Source: Lachnospiraceae bacterium M18-1 (lineage in GTDB: Bacteria > Bacillota > Clostridia > Lachnospirales > Lachnospiraceae). Taken from it: DNA of 64,000 nt. Position numbers and translations under genes: made by a program. Location: the NCBI GenBank assembly GCA_000403295.2, contig KE159609.1, positions 588,725 to 652,724 on the forward strand, read 5' to 3'. The number at the start of each line of letters is the position of its first letter. The stretch's first letter is position 1. Below, piece by piece: positions 51,648 to 61,786 of the stretch. The notes beneath the pieces were generated by a model. The model did no database searches and was not told the DNA's origin. It was given only the letters and a program-made list of their open reading frames with translations.

Positions 51648-53060
51648 ATGGAAAAAATAGAACTTACAAACAAAAAAAGAATGTTAATATTTGTCAATGT
51701 AGTTATTAGTTGTATCGCCTGTTCTATGCTTGCTACGGCTCTGAGTACAGCTTTACCACCGATTATCCGTGATCTAAATATCTCAGTCACAACAGGACAG
51801 TGGCTTACGAGTGGTTATTCACTTATGATGGCGATTACCATGCCGCTTACAGCCTTTTTAGTTAATCGTTTTCCTACAAAACGTTTGTATTGTACTGCCA
51901 TTATTATATTTATCGTTGGACTTATTGTTTGCGCATTTTCCATCAATTTCCCAACGATGATGGCAGGACGGTTGTTGCAGGCAGCGGGAAATGGAATGCT
52001 CACGTCTATGGCGCAGGTTATTACCCTTACTATTTTTCCCATTGAAAAAAGGGGTACGGCGATGGGCTGGTATGGAATGTCGGTAGGTGCTGCTCCTATT
52101 ATTGCACCTACGATTGCAGGTATCATGGTTGATCTTGTTGGTTGGAGAATGATTTTTATTGCATCTTTGGTTATTATGGCTATCTCGTTGATTTATGCAC
52201 TAATTGTGTTCGAAAATGTATTGGATAATGTAAAGAAAAAATTTGATGTTATATCATTTGTTATGAGTGCATTTGCTTTCGGCGGTATTACTTTGGGAAT
52301 AGGAAACATTGGAAACTATAGTTTGCTGAACATCCAGGTTATTTTACCTCTTATTTTAGGAATTATTGGCTCGATATTGTTTGTTTATCGCCAGATGCAT
52401 ATGGATGAGCCATTCTTAGAACTGAGGACATTATCCAATAAAGAATATGCGGTCAGCGTAATAGGCAGTATGTTGTTATATTTTATTATGATGGGGTCAT
52501 CCATTGTACTTCCGCTCTATGCTCAGCAGACACTGGGATTGTCAGCAACTACGTCGGCACTTATGATGCTTCCAGGCTCTGCCCTTTCGGCCGTTATAAG
52601 TCCTTATGCCGGGAAAATATATGACAAGATTGGAATAAGGTCATTGTTTATCAGTGGAGCTGTAGGACTTACAATTAGTAATGCGCTTATGGTGTTCATT
52701 AATGTAAATATGTCAGTGTGGGTTGCTGCCGTAATCAATGTTGTGAGAAATGGTTCTATAACTTGTTTAATGATGCCGCTCGTGACATGGGGAGCAAGTA
52801 CCGTTAAAAAAGAAATGACCGCCCATGCGACAGCATTGCTTACTTCCCTCCGCACGATCGCAGGGGCAATCGGCTCGGCTGTGTTTGTTGCAATTATGAC
52901 GGTAGTTGCAGAGAATTCCGTTGAAACTTACGGCCAAAATTCTTCCATGCACGGAGTGAACATGACCTTTTTAGCAATGACGGTAACAGGTGTTTTCCTG
53001 ATTCTTTTGGGCATATTTGGCACACGCAGTAGAAAGATATCTAATGAAAACCGCAAGTAA
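51648..53060 (+). CDS. MFS multidrug exporter, DHA2 (EmrB/QacA-like) family
   Basis: A 470-aa major facilitator protein with about 14 hydrophobic segments. DHA2 landmarks are visible: QWLTSGYSLMMAITMPLTAF near residues 48-67, GRLLQAAGNGMLTSM in span 4, and GMSVGAAPIIAPTIAGIMVD (motif C) near 143-162. It would expel drugs or toxic compounds in exchange for protons. It is controlled by the MarR protein encoded upstream, judging from matched operators. AAAAGGAGGAG precedes the ATG. Confidence 0.88.
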   Translation: MEKIELTNKKRMLIFVNVVISCIACSMLATALSTALPPIIRDLNISVTTGQWLTSGYSLMMAITMPLTAFLVNRFPTKRLYCTAIIIFIVGLIVCAFSINFPTMMAGRLLQAAGNGMLTSMAQVITLTIFPIEKRGTAMGWYGMSVGAAPIIAPTIAGIMVDLVGWRMIFIASLVIMAISLIYALIVFENVLDNVKKKFDVISFVMSAFAFGGITLGIGNIGNYSLLNIQVILPLILGIIGSILFVYRQMHMDEPFLELRTLSNKEYAVSVIGSMLLYFIMMGSSIVLPLYAQQTLGLSATTSALMMLPGSALSAVISPYAGKIYDKIGIRSLFISGAVGLTISNALMVFINVNMSVWVAAVINVVRNGSITCLMMPLVTWGASTVKKEMTAHATALLTSLRTIAGAIGSAVFVAIMTVVAENSVETYGQNSSMHGVNMTFLAMTVTGVFLILLGIFGTRSRKISNENRK

Positions 53061-53146
53061 ATGAAATGGGATAAAATGCATATTGTATGAAGCGATATTT
53101 TTTTGAAGGGCAATAAGGATTTTCGGACAGAAAGGAGATAAACCGG

Positions 53147-54505
53147 ATGAATTATAAAGAAACTGCGGATACATATTTATCTGAAATGGAAGGAATGTGC
53201 ATCCAAAATGATCATATTAGTAAAGAATTGTTTCAGGAATTTGGCGTAAAAACGGGCCTTCGTGATGAAAAAGGAAAAGGCGTCCTTACAGGCCTGACAA
53301 ACATTTCAGAGATACAGGCGTTTGAATATAAGGAGGGGGAAAAGGTCCCCTGTGATGGCAGGCTCCTTTACAGAGGATATGATATAAAGGATCTGATCAG
53401 AGGCGGCAGCGGGCAGAAGTTTGCTTATGAAGAAGCTGCGTATCTGCTTTTGTTTGGGAAATTACCAGCGGAGGCAGAGCTGCAGAAATTTTGTAGTGTA
53501 CTGTCCGAAAGCCGGACTATGCCTACAAATTTTACGAGGGATGTCATCATGAAAGCACCGAGCGCGGATGTCATGAACTCCATGACAAGGAGCGTCCTTA
53601 CATTGGCATCCTATGACGAAAAAGCCTCTGACCTCAGTATTGAAAATGTGCTGAGGCAATGTCTGCAGTTGATCAGTATCTTTCCGATGCTGGCAGTGTA
53701 TGGTTACCACGCTTACAACCATTACGATAAGGATGGAAGTATGTATATCCACAGACCTGCACCTGACCTTTCGATTGCAGAGAACTTTCTGCGTATCCTG
53801 CGGCCAGACATGGAGTATACGGAGTTAGAGGCAAGGGTGCTGGATGTGGCTTTGCTTATCCACGCTGAACATGGTGGGGGGAATAATTCGACCTTCACCA
53901 CAAGAGTGGTGACATCTTCCGGTTCGGACACCTATTCTTCTATTGCCGCCGCACTATGTTCTTTGAAAGGAAAGCGACATGGAGGAGCGAATATTATGGT
54001 CATGCAGATGATGGAGGATATAAAATGCCATGTCAGGGATTATGAAGATGAAGAAGAAGTCGCACATTATCTGCAGAAGATTTTAAACAAGGACGCTTTT
54101 GACAAAAAAGGGTTGATTTATGGAATGGGCCACGCAGTGTATTCCCTTTCCGATCCAAGAGAAGTCATCTTCAAAGGGTTTGTGGAAAAGCTGGCGGCAG
54201 AAAAAGGCAGGGAAAAAGATTTAAAACTGTATAACAATATTGAAGCAGCAGCCCCCAAGCTGATTGCAAAGGAAAGAAAAATTTTCAAGGGAGTCAGCCC
54301 CAATGTTGACTTTTATAGTGGCTTTGTTTATGAAATGCTTGGAATTCCAAAGGAGTTGTATACACCACTGTTTGCTATTGCAAGGATAGCTGGCTGGAGC
54401 GCCCACAGGATTGAAGAATTGGTTTCAGCGAATAAGATAATCCGTCCGGCGTATAAGAGCTTAGTAAAAAAGCAGGAATACATAGAACGTGCTGTGCGGG
54501 AATAG
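53147..54505 (+). CDS. Citrate synthase
   Basis: A 452-aa citrate synthase (or 2-methylcitrate synthase) that joins oxaloacetate and acetyl-CoA. Active-site regions: HAEHGGGN (His239/His242), GMGHAVY (His329) and VDFYSG (Asp388). The N-terminal 40 residues are an addition typical of clostridial forms. AAAGGAG precedes the ATG. It is followed after 13 bp by a MarR gene and then by a kinase-like, zinc-ribbon and chaperone series, probably one operon. This is an unusual setting, since no other TCA genes are near. Confidence 0.92.
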   Translation: MNYKETADTYLSEMEGMCIQNDHISKELFQEFGVKTGLRDEKGKGVLTGLTNISEIQAFEYKEGEKVPCDGRLLYRGYDIKDLIRGGSGQKFAYEEAAYLLLFGKLPAEAELQKFCSVLSESRTMPTNFTRDVIMKAPSADVMNSMTRSVLTLASYDEKASDLSIENVLRQCLQLISIFPMLAVYGYHAYNHYDKDGSMYIHRPAPDLSIAENFLRILRPDMEYTELEARVLDVALLIHAEHGGGNNSTFTTRVVTSSGSDTYSSIAAALCSLKGKRHGGANIMVMQMMEDIKCHVRDYEDEEEVAHYLQKILNKDAFDKKGLIYGMGHAVYSLSDPREVIFKGFVEKLAAEKGREKDLKLYNNIEAAAPKLIAKERKIFKGVSPNVDFYSGFVYEMLGIPKELYTPLFAIARIAGWSAHRIEELVSANKIIRPAYKSLVKKQEYIERAVRE

Positions 54506-54518
54506 GAGGGTTATCTGG

Positions 54519-54977
54519 ATGCAGGATAAAACAATAAAAGACCATAAGGAAGAAATATTTTTCTTGAATAATTTTAATATTGACAGAGTATTTGGCACAA
54601 TCGAGCGTGCAGACTATGTATTTCTTTACTACATAAAAATCTGTGCAGATGAATCCGTGCAGCAAGACAGGGTGTATCTTTCTGAATTAGCCGGTGCAAT
54701 GCATCTTGCCCTTCCGGAGATTTCAAAAGCAATGGAGAACCTGCAGGAAAAGGGATATGTGTCTTGGAAAACGGACAATAGCGCAGGTAAGACTTATGTG
54801 GAGCTGACCAGTAAGGCAGTGGAGCTTATGAGTGATGAGAGACTGCGGATGAAGAAATGTTATGAGCAGATACGGGAAGAAATTGGGGAAGAAGAATTGT
54901 CTGGAATGGTACAAACGATGAAAAAAATAACTGGGATTTTAAAGCGGGTAAATGGAAACGCAGGAGCCGAAGAATGA
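54519..54977 (+). CDS. MarR-like regulator 3
   Basis: A 152-aa winged-helix protein of MarR type (YLSELAGAMHLALPEISKAM, then LQEKGYVSWKTDNSAGKTYV as the wing). GGAGGG lies 8 nt before ATG 54519; the in-frame ATG upstream at 54489 overlaps the citrate synthase end. The stop overlaps the next start (ATGA), indicating coupling to the kinase-like gene. Its target is unknown; no palindrome like those of the other two MarR genes was seen. Confidence 0.8.
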   Translation: MQDKTIKDHKEEIFFLNNFNIDRVFGTIERADYVFLYYIKICADESVQQDRVYLSELAGAMHLALPEISKAMENLQEKGYVSWKTDNSAGKTYVELTSKAVELMSDERLRMKKCYEQIREEIGEEELSGMVQTMKKITGILKRVNGNAGAEE

Positions 54978-55576
54978 ATTCAATAGCAGTCGAAAGCGAA
55001 TATGGAAGCGGCGGTTCAGAGATCGGGCAGTTGATTTCTACAAAATTAGGATTGCCCTATTATTATGACGGAAAGGCATTGATAAAAGCGGCAAAAGGCT
55101 TTCAATTTCCGATGGCTTTGTTAAAAAACTATGAAACGGAAGAAGCGAACAGAATATTATACTGCCTTGCGTTGGTTGCCAAACAGACAGACTTTGAGAA
55201 TGCGTCCAAGACGGACGAAGTGTTTCAGTCTATGCAGAAGACTATAAAAAAACTTGACAGACAGCAAACTGCCGTTTTTATGGGACATTGTGCAAACGCA
55301 ATCCTCTGCGACAGGGGCATAAAAAGTGTATTTATTTATGCCTCTGATCCCTATGACCGAATTAAGCGTATTATGCAAAGAAAAAATATTTCTGAAGAAC
55401 AGGCTGCTGTCACTATGGAGCAGGAGGACGGCTATAGAGAAAACTATTATAAGTTCTGGACAAAAAAGAACTGGCGCGATTGGAACAGTTATGACATGGC
55501 TTTGAATACGTCAAAAATACCCATCGAGCGGTGTGCTGAGATTCTGATAAAAGAAATCCAGACAAAGAAAGGATAA
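54974..55576 (+). CDS. Cytidylate-kinase-like protein
   Basis: A 200-aa P-loop protein of the cytidylate-kinase-like family, opening NSIAVESEYGSGGSEIGQLI (the usual form is SREYGSGG), with VFMGHCANAILCDRGIKSVF in the middle and a C-terminal WRDWNSYDMALNTSKIPIE segment. It is the stand-alone counterpart of the kinase domain fused to the MATE exporter at 10637-12673. True CMP kinase function is doubtful; members of this family often sit in regulatory settings. It is coupled to the MarR-like gene before it and 3 bp from the next gene. Confidence 0.83.
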   Translation: MNSIAVESEYGSGGSEIGQLISTKLGLPYYYDGKALIKAAKGFQFPMALLKNYETEEANRILYCLALVAKQTDFENASKTDEVFQSMQKTIKKLDRQQTAVFMGHCANAILCDRGIKSVFIYASDPYDRIKRIMQRKNISEEQAAVTMEQEDGYRENYYKFWTKKNWRDWNSYDMALNTSKIPIERCAEILIKEIQTKKG

Positions 55577-55578
55577 AA

Positions 55579-55992
55579 ATGCGAGGGATATTTGAACGTT
55601 TGAAATGGAAAATGGGTATTTGGATGCAGGGACGGTATGGACAGGACCGTCTGTCCGTGTACTTGTATGGGGCAGCTTTAGTGTTGCTTTTTGTCGGAGC
55701 AGTATTGGGAATAGGTATTTTAACCCCAATTTCCCTTGTTTTTTGGATTTGTGCGGTTTTTAGAATATGTTCTAAACAAATAGCCAAAAGAGAAAAAGAA
55801 CTGGCTTTTTTTGAAAAAATATTGAATCGTCCAACGAAATGGATAACATTACAAAAAAGAAAATGGGCAGAAAGGAAAACGCACTGCTATTTCAAATGCC
55901 CGTGTGGAACCGTATTGAGGGTGCCAAAAGGGAAAGGGGAAATAGAAATTACCTGCCCGAAATGCTACAACAAAATTAACAGAAAAACATGA
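55579..55992 (+). CDS. Membrane protein with C-terminal zinc ribbon (137 aa)
   Basis: Two hydrophobic segments lie at about residues 28-60 (LYGAALVLLFVGAVLG and ILTPISLVFWICAVF), then a basic helix, then a zinc-ribbon-like end with CPCGTVLRVPKGKGEIEITC and PKC. The four Cys form a C-x-C and a C-x2-C pair. It lies 2 bp after the kinase-like gene and 9 bp before the DUF5685 gene, in one operon with DnaJ and DnaK homologues. Possibly a membrane factor working with the chaperones; function unknown. Confidence 0.72.
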   Translation: MRGIFERLKWKMGIWMQGRYGQDRLSVYLYGAALVLLFVGAVLGIGILTPISLVFWICAVFRICSKQIAKREKELAFFEKILNRPTKWITLQKRKWAERKTHCYFKCPCGTVLRVPKGKGEIEITCPKCYNKINRKT

Positions 55993-56001
55993 GGGTAAAA
56001 T

Positions 56002-56835
56002 ATGTTCGGTTATGTTCAGGCAAATAGAAATGAATTGTCACAGAAAGAAAAAGAACGGTATCAGTCCGTGTATTGCGGATTATGCCACACTCTTGGAAAA
56101 CGGTATGGCTTTTACACAAGGTTGAGCCTGAACTTTGATCTTACTTTTTTGGCATTGATTTTATCTTCATTGTATGAACCATCAGAAGGTTGTGAAACAC
56201 GGCATTGCATAGTCCACCCCTGTAGAAAGCATATATATATATCAAATCCCTGCATTGATTATGCTGCTGATATGACGGTCGCCCTCATGTATTTTAAGTG
56301 TATTGACGATTGGAAAGATGAACATAAAGTGCCACAAAAATGTTACGCCACATTGCTTTCCAAAGATTACCAGAGAGTGAAAGAACTGCATCCGGGACAA
56401 TGTTCAGTCATTGAAAAAGAACTGGATGAAATCTCAAGATTAGAAAAGGATAAAGTCCCTTCGCCAGATGCGGCAGCGAATAGTTTTGGCCGGCTTATGG
56501 CAGGGGTAATGGTAATGAAAAACGATTATTGGGCTGAGTATTTATGGAAATTTGGATATAGTCTTGGAAAATACATATATCTTGCAGATGCTGCTGTTGA
56601 TCTGAAAAATGACATAAAAAAAGGCAATTATAACCCTCTTTCCTTTTTATCAGAAAATACGGAAGATGTGGAAATTACTTTGAAAATAATTCTTGGCGAT
56701 GCTTCGGAGACATTTGAATTGCTGCCATTAGTCCAGGATATTAATATTTTGAGAAATATTTTATACTCAGGCATTTGGATGAAATACAACCAGAGTATCC
56801 AAAAAGAAAGGAAAAGGGCAGAGTATGATCAGTGA
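56002..56835 (+). CDS. DUF5685-family protein
   Basis: A 277-aa protein recognised as DUF5685 from [20 protein letters not shown] and [13 protein letters not shown], followed by a Cys/His-rich stretch ([14 protein letters not shown]) and a helical rest ([20 protein letters not shown]). The Cys/His groups could bind metal. Members are commonly next to DnaJ-like genes in Firmicutes, as here; its end overlaps the DnaJ gene by 11 bp. Function not established. Confidence 0.82.
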   Translation: MFGYVQANRNELSQKEKERYQSVYCGLCHTLGKRYGFYTRLSLNFDLTFLALILSSLYEPSEGCETRHCIVHPCRKHIYISNPCIDYAADMTVALMYFKCIDDWKDEHKVPQKCYATLLSKDYQRVKELHPGQCSVIEKELDEISRLEKDKVPSPDAAANSFGRLMAGVMVMKNDYWAEYLWKFGYSLGKYIYLADAAVDLKNDIKKGNYNPLSFLSENTEDVEITLKIILGDASETFELLPLVQDINILRNILYSGIWMKYNQSIQKERKRAEYDQ

Positions 56836-57577
56836 TCCCTACGAAGTTCTGGATGTTCCACAAGGTGCGTCGCAGGATGAAATAAAAAAAGCGTATAGAA
56901 AAAAAGCGAAAGAGTATCATCCGGATTTGCACCCTGATGATCCTGATGCCACTAAAAAAATGAATGAAATAAATGAAGCGTATGATATGCTGGCTAACCC
57001 ACAAAAATATGAAGCGAAAAGGGCACAGCAGCAGAGGCAGTCAGAGCAACGTCAGCAATATGGAGGAAATAGCGCATACGGTGGGCAGAATTCATCTGGT
57101 GGTTATCATGGCGCAGGCGGCTGGTGGAGTGACTTTGGGGACTTTGAAGATATTTTTGGTTTTGGACAGCAGAATAGTCATATCTCCTTTCACCCAAAGA
57201 CAGAACCGGGAGACAGCGCACAGATGATACAGGCTGTCAATGCCATTAACAACAAGCAATATCAAGAAGCGATTCGCATACTTACTTCCATACCAAGCAC
57301 AGGAAGAAATGCACGGTGGTATTATTTGAGCTCCCTTGCAAATCATGGGCAGGGAAATACAGTACAGGCACTCGATCAGATGCAGAGGGCTTCACAATTA
57401 GACCCTAACAATAGTGAATACCATCAGATTTTGCAACAGTTCAGAAGGGCAGAACAGACTTATGAAAGAAACGCTACAGGCTTTGACCGGAATGCGGTCA
57501 ATATTCAGAAAATATGTTTAGGGTGCTTTACAATACAGTTTTGCTGTAATCCGTATGGCTGTATGTGGTGCATTTAA
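56825..57577 (+). CDS. DnaJ-domain co-chaperone with TPR-like region
   Basis: A 250-aa protein. The J domain is at residues 1-65 with the His-Pro-Asp motif in YHPDLHPDD, then a Gln-rich and Gly/Ser-rich linker (about 75-115), a TPR-like helical part (about 135-215: [34 protein letters not shown]), and a Cys-rich end ([20 protein letters not shown]). It lacks the zinc-finger region of classic DnaJ, so it is a specialised co-chaperone, most likely for the DnaK homologue encoded 18 bp downstream. Confidence 0.88.
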   Translation: MISDPYEVLDVPQGASQDEIKKAYRKKAKEYHPDLHPDDPDATKKMNEINEAYDMLANPQKYEAKRAQQQRQSEQRQQYGGNSAYGGQNSSGGYHGAGGWWSDFGDFEDIFGFGQQNSHISFHPKTEPGDSAQMIQAVNAINNKQYQEAIRILTSIPSTGRNARWYYLSSLANHGQGNTVQALDQMQRASQLDPNNSEYHQILQQFRRAEQTYERNATGFDRNAVNIQKICLGCFTIQFCCNPYGCMWCI

Positions 57578-57595
57578 AACGAGGAGGTCACGTTT

Positions 57596-59389
57596 ATGGG
57601 AAAAACAATTGGAATTGACTTAGGAACAACGAACAGTTGCATCGCAGTTGTGGAAGGCGGGCAGCCGGTAATTATTCCAAATGAACAGGGCGGAAGAACG
57701 ACTCCAAGCATAGTTGGATTCACCGCAGTTGGAGAGCAGCTTGTAGGTGATACGGCAAAAAGGCAGGCTGTTACGAATCCCACAAGAACAATTATATCTG
57801 TAAAACGGCATATGGGGACAGAGTGGAATGTGGTACTTGATGGGAAAAAATACATTCCGCAGGAGATCAGTGCCATGATTTTACGGAAACTCCGCAAAGA
57901 TGCTGAAAATTATTTAGGGGAAGAAGTCACAGATGCAGTAATTACTGTTCCGGCTTACTTTAATGACATCCAACGTCAGGCAACGAAAGATGCAGGGCGT
58001 ATTGCGGGGCTGAATGTAAAACGGATCATAAATGAACCAACCAGTGCCGCGCTTGCATATGGCCTGAATAATGGAAGCCAGCAGAAAGTTATGGTGTATG
58101 ACCTGGGTGGAGGAACATTTGATGTTTCTATTATAGAGATAGGGGAAGGCGTTATCGAGGTTCTTGCCACACATGGAGATAATCATCTTGGAGGGGATGA
58201 TTTTGATGAACGCATCGCTGATTTTTTGGCAAGTGAAATTCACAGGCAGTATCATATTGACATCAAGAAAGATATTACTGCCATACAACGTGTCCGTGAA
58301 GCCGCAGAGCAGGCAAAAAAAGAACTGTCTGGCTCAAAAAGCACAACAATTTCCCTGCCATATTTAGTTCAGAATGGCAGTACAGCAGTCCATTTTGAGT
58401 ATACGCTTACCCGTGCTAAATTCAATGAGTTGATATGTGATATTATTGAGCGCACGGTGATTCCGGTTCAAGATGCATTAAACGATGCAGGAATAGCACC
58501 TTCTGAACTTGGCAAAGTAATATTGGTCGGAGGCTCTACCCGGATTCCGGCTGTACAAGAGAAAGTCCATCAGTTGACAGGCATTGTCCCTTCAAAAAAT
58601 ATCAATCCTGATGAATGTGTTGCCCAAGGCGCTGCAATACAGGGAGATACACTCTCTGGCGGGACGTTGCAGGTATATGGCACGGATAACAGTATACTTT
58701 TACTGGATGTGACACCTCTCAGCCTTTCTATTGAAACTGTGGGCGGTGTTGCTACTCGTTTGGTGGAACGGAATTCTACATTGCCGATTCATTATTCACA
58801 GGTATTTTCAACAGCAGCGCCGTACCAGCGCAGCGTTGAAATTCATGTACTCCAGGGTGAACGCCCTATGGCAAAAGACAATAAGACAATTGGAAAATTT
58901 AAGCTGAATGGAATAAAGAAGGCTCCTGCAGGAGTGCCGCAGATTGAGGTGACTTTTGATATTGACGCAAATGGAATTTTGAAAGTTTCCGCAAGGGATT
59001 TGGATACGGGAAAGGAACAGTCCATAACCATCACAAATAATGAAAGAATGTCGGATGCTGAAATCGAGCAGGCAATCCGTGATGCAGAACAATATGCTTC
59101 TCAGGATCAGTTGCGAAAAGATGCACTGGAAATTTATATGAAAGCGCAGCAGCTTTTAAGTAAAGTGGATCAGGCAGTTGCTGTAGCTGGCAAAAAACTG
59201 GATAAGCCGGAGAAAAAGCAGGTGAAGTCAGACTGCGAAACATTGCGGAAATTGAGTAAAAAACAGCCGGGAAAGGCATCACAGGAAGAATTAGATGCCA
59301 TGAAAAATGCAATTCAGGTTTTGGAGCAATCAAGTGCTAATGTCTGTGAAATTTTCGAGAAAATGAACCAAGACGCTCAAAATGGATAA
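57596..59389 (+). CDS. Hsp70/DnaK homologue
   Basis: A 597-aa Hsp70. The ATPase domain has [10 protein letters not shown] at residues 5-14, [11 protein letters not shown], the [10 protein letters not shown] phosphate motif from residue 169, and [10 protein letters not shown]. The substrate domain ([16 protein letters not shown]) and a helical lid follow. It is shorter than housekeeping DnaK and lacks a Gly-rich tail; grpE and hrcA are absent, so this is probably a second, dedicated DnaK working with the upstream J protein. GAGGAGG precedes the ATG. Confidence 0.92.
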   Translation: MGKTIGIDLGTTNSCIAVVEGGQPVIIPNEQGGRTTPSIVGFTAVGEQLVGDTAKRQAVTNPTRTIISVKRHMGTEWNVVLDGKKYIPQEISAMILRKLRKDAENYLGEEVTDAVITVPAYFNDIQRQATKDAGRIAGLNVKRIINEPTSAALAYGLNNGSQQKVMVYDLGGGTFDVSIIEIGEGVIEVLATHGDNHLGGDDFDERIADFLASEIHRQYHIDIKKDITAIQRVREAAEQAKKELSGSKSTTISLPYLVQNGSTAVHFEYTLTRAKFNELICDIIERTVIPVQDALNDAGIAPSELGKVILVGGSTRIPAVQEKVHQLTGIVPSKNINPDECVAQGAAIQGDTLSGGTLQVYGTDNSILLLDVTPLSLSIETVGGVATRLVERNSTLPIHYSQVFSTAAPYQRSVEIHVLQGERPMAKDNKTIGKFKLNGIKKAPAGVPQIEVTFDIDANGILKVSARDLDTGKEQSITITNNERMSDAEIEQAIRDAEQYASQDQLRKDALEIYMKAQQLLSKVDQAVAVAGKKLDKPEKKQVKSDCETLRKLSKKQPGKASQEELDAMKNAIQVLEQSSANVCEIFEKMNQDAQNG

Positions 59390-59454
59390 TTATAGAGACT
59401 GCTATAAAGAGAGGAATCTGGATAAGGTATAAAGAATGGGCCGGAAAGGAAGTG

Positions 59455-60987
59455 GTGCATCTATTTATGAATGAAAAATTAAAAGAGAAAATCCGGGAAT
59501 CGTTGACGAGCGTCCTCCCAATTACCGGAATCGTGCTTTTGCTAAGTATTACTTTTGTTCCTATGGAGATTGGAACATTGTCCCTTTTTATAATGGGAGC
59601 AATACTTTTGGTTTTAGGCATGGGCTTTTTCCAATTAGGAGCAGAAGTATCTATGACACCGATTGGACAGGGGATTGGAGGGCAACTTGTTAAAAGCAGA
59701 AGTCTGATAATAACTATTTTTGTCTGTTTTGTTGTAGGCAGCATCATTACAATTTCCGAACCGGATCTGCAGGTTTTGGCTGAACAGGTTGCTTCAATTC
59801 CAAATAATGTACTTATATGGACAGTTGCTTTAGGAGTAGGTGTTTTTACGGTTATAGCGGTTTTAAGGATTTTATTTAAAATTAGCCTTTCCAGACTGCT
59901 TGTAGGCTTATATCTTTTCCTTTTAGTCATGACCTTTTTTGCGCCTTCTGACTTTATTTCAGTTGCATTTGATGCAGGAGGAGTAACGACGGGGCCTATG
60001 ACGGTACCTTTTATAATGGCGATTGGAGTAGGGCTTTCGGCAAGCAGAAGCGATAAAGATGGTGCCAGTGACAGTTTTGGATTAATCGCCCTATGCAGTA
60101 TTGGCCCAATTTTGATGGTATTGCTGTTAAGCATATTTTACCATCCGTCCAAGGCGTTTTATCAAGCGGTGGAAATTGCTCCTGTGATAACGACTCAGGA
60201 TGTAATCTCGTTATTTGTGCGTGCGATTCCCCAATATTCAGCAGAAGTATTTCGGAGTATCATTCCTGTTATAGCAGCTTTCATTTTATTTCAGCTTATT
60301 ACCCACCGCTATAACAAGAGGCAAATGATTCGAATAATAATTGGGTTTTTATATACACTGATTGGATTAATTCTTTTCTTAACAGGGGTAAATGTTGGAT
60401 TTGCGCCAGTTGGAAATCTTTTGGGAAGCAGCTTGGCGGACAGCTCGATTAAATGGATTTTGATACCGATAGGGTTTGTCATTGGCTATTACATAGTGAA
60501 AGCAGAACCGGCCATAAAAGTTTTAAATGAGCAGGTTGAGGAAATTACAGGAGGGACAATTTCACGCAAAATGATGAATTGCAGCCTTTCATTAGGTGTT
60601 GCCTGTGCAGTCAGTTTGTCTATGTTGCGTGTATTGACAAGGATAAGTATTTACTGGATTATAATTCCCGGCTATGCTTTGGCTTTGTGTCTCAGTCATT
60701 TTGTGCCGCCAATTTTTGTTGGGGTGGCTTATGATTCTGGTGGTGTTGCCAGCGGCCCTATGACTTCTACATTTTTACTGCCTCTTGTAATGGGAGCCTG
60801 TACAGCATTAGGCGGAAATGTGGTGACGGACGCTTTCGGCATAGTTGCGTTTGTTGCATTGACTCCGCTTATTGCAATTCAAGTTATGGGATTGATTTAT
60901 TCACATAAGGCGAAATTATCCACGCAGAAACCTTCCGGAGAACTATCGGATGACATTATTCTGGAATATAGAGAGGAAAGGCAATGA
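59455..60987 (+). CDS. DUF1538-family membrane protein
   Basis: A 510-aa integral membrane protein made of two similar halves, each a DUF1538 domain. The repeat is visible in FDAGGVTTGPMTVPFIMAIG (first half) and YDSGGVASGPMTSTFLLPLV (second half). About 12-14 membrane spans. It is probably a transporter or channel; the substrate is unknown. The start is uncertain: GGAAAGGA at 59442-59449 fits GTG 59455, while ATG 59467 matches the usual MNxKL-type opening. The end overlaps the PII-like gene (ATGA). Confidence 0.82.
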   Translation: MHLFMNEKLKEKIRESLTSVLPITGIVLLLSITFVPMEIGTLSLFIMGAILLVLGMGFFQLGAEVSMTPIGQGIGGQLVKSRSLIITIFVCFVVGSIITISEPDLQVLAEQVASIPNNVLIWTVALGVGVFTVIAVLRILFKISLSRLLVGLYLFLLVMTFFAPSDFISVAFDAGGVTTGPMTVPFIMAIGVGLSASRSDKDGASDSFGLIALCSIGPILMVLLLSIFYHPSKAFYQAVEIAPVITTQDVISLFVRAIPQYSAEVFRSIIPVIAAFILFQLITHRYNKRQMIRIIIGFLYTLIGLILFLTGVNVGFAPVGNLLGSSLADSSIKWILIPIGFVIGYYIVKAEPAIKVLNEQVEEITGGTISRKMMNCSLSLGVACAVSLSMLRVLTRISIYWIIIPGYALALCLSHFVPPIFVGVAYDSGGVASGPMTSTFLLPLVMGACTALGGNVVTDAFGIVAFVALTPLIAIQVMGLIYSHKAKLSTQKPSGELSDDIILEYREERQ

Positions 60988-61691
60988 TTGTTGAAAGGAA
61001 ATACCATATAGAACATAGAATTCTGCTTTTGATTACACGGATGGAGGATGAAAAAAGGGTTAATAGGATTTTAGAAAAAATGCGGCTTCCTATCTATTAC
61101 CAATGTAGGGGGAATGGGACGGCAAATTCGGAAATTTTGAGTCTCTGTGGTTTGCGGGGAACAAAAAGATTGGTTACACTTTCTATCCTTCCACATTCGT
61201 TAATTAAAGATATTTTTTCTGAAATGTCCAATAATCTTTTGTTGGAACATAAAGGGCGAGGCATTGCGGTAACAATTCCGGTCACAGGAATGCAGGATGT
61301 AATCCGAAAAATATTAGAGGAACAGAATGGTTATACAATTCCAGAAAAGGAGAGAGGAGAAGCTGTCGAAATGAGTGATAAAGAAACGGCATATTCCATG
61401 ATACTTGTGGCGGCAAATTATGGCTATAGTGATGAGATTATAAATGCAGCCCACAAAGCCGGAGCCAAAGGCGGAACGGTAATAAAAGGACGCCGACGAG
61501 GTTCGGAAAATGTAATGCAGTATTTAGGAGTCACTATGCAGGAAGAACAGGAATTTACAATGATTGTTGTGCCAAAAAATCAAAAATCTGATGTCATGGT
61601 GGAAATTAGCAGGGCCTGTGGCTTGAAAACAGAAGCACATGGAGTGGTTCTTGCTGTTCCGGTGGAAGATATATTAGGTATTGAAAAATAG
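60984..61691 (+). CDS. Tandem PII-like protein
   Basis: A 235-aa protein with two PII-like ferredoxin-fold halves (about 10-105 and 128-235). The second half has the clear pattern DEIINAAHKAGAKGGTVIKG and FTMIVVPKNQKSDVMVEISR. It is translationally coupled to the DUF1538 membrane protein. PII proteins often bind and gate the transporter encoded beside them (GlnK with AmtB, SbtB with SbtA), so a role in regulating the DUF1538 protein in response to nucleotides is likely; this is inference. Confidence 0.8.
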   Translation: MIVERKYHIEHRILLLITRMEDEKRVNRILEKMRLPIYYQCRGNGTANSEILSLCGLRGTKRLVTLSILPHSLIKDIFSEMSNNLLLEHKGRGIAVTIPVTGMQDVIRKILEEQNGYTIPEKERGEAVEMSDKETAYSMILVAANYGYSDEIINAAHKAGAKGGTVIKGRRRGSENVMQYLGVTMQEEQEFTMIVVPKNQKSDVMVEISRACGLKTEAHGVVLAVPVEDILGIEK

Positions 61692-61740
61692 AGTGATTAT
61701 AGCCAGATTTATAGGCGGGTTTGAAGATGGATTTTTGAAA

Positions 61741-61776
61741 AATGCCAGCAGTTTATAGGATGCTGGCATTTTGTTG
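61741..61776. terminator. Bidirectional terminator between convergent genes
   Basis: AATGCCAGCA (61741-61750) pairs perfectly with TGCTGGCATT (61761-61770). T-runs follow on the plus strand (TTTTG) and, read from the other side, on the minus strand (TTTTTC). It lies between the PII-like gene and GH78-3, which face each other. Confidence 0.85.
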
Positions 61777-61786
61777 AATATGAAAA

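Noticed and set aside
59337..60134. Long minus-strand open frame (265 codons)
   Set aside because: It is antisense to the DUF1538 membrane protein gene, is low-complexity Ile/Thr/Pro-rich, and lacks a ribosome site; the plus-strand product is a clear family member.
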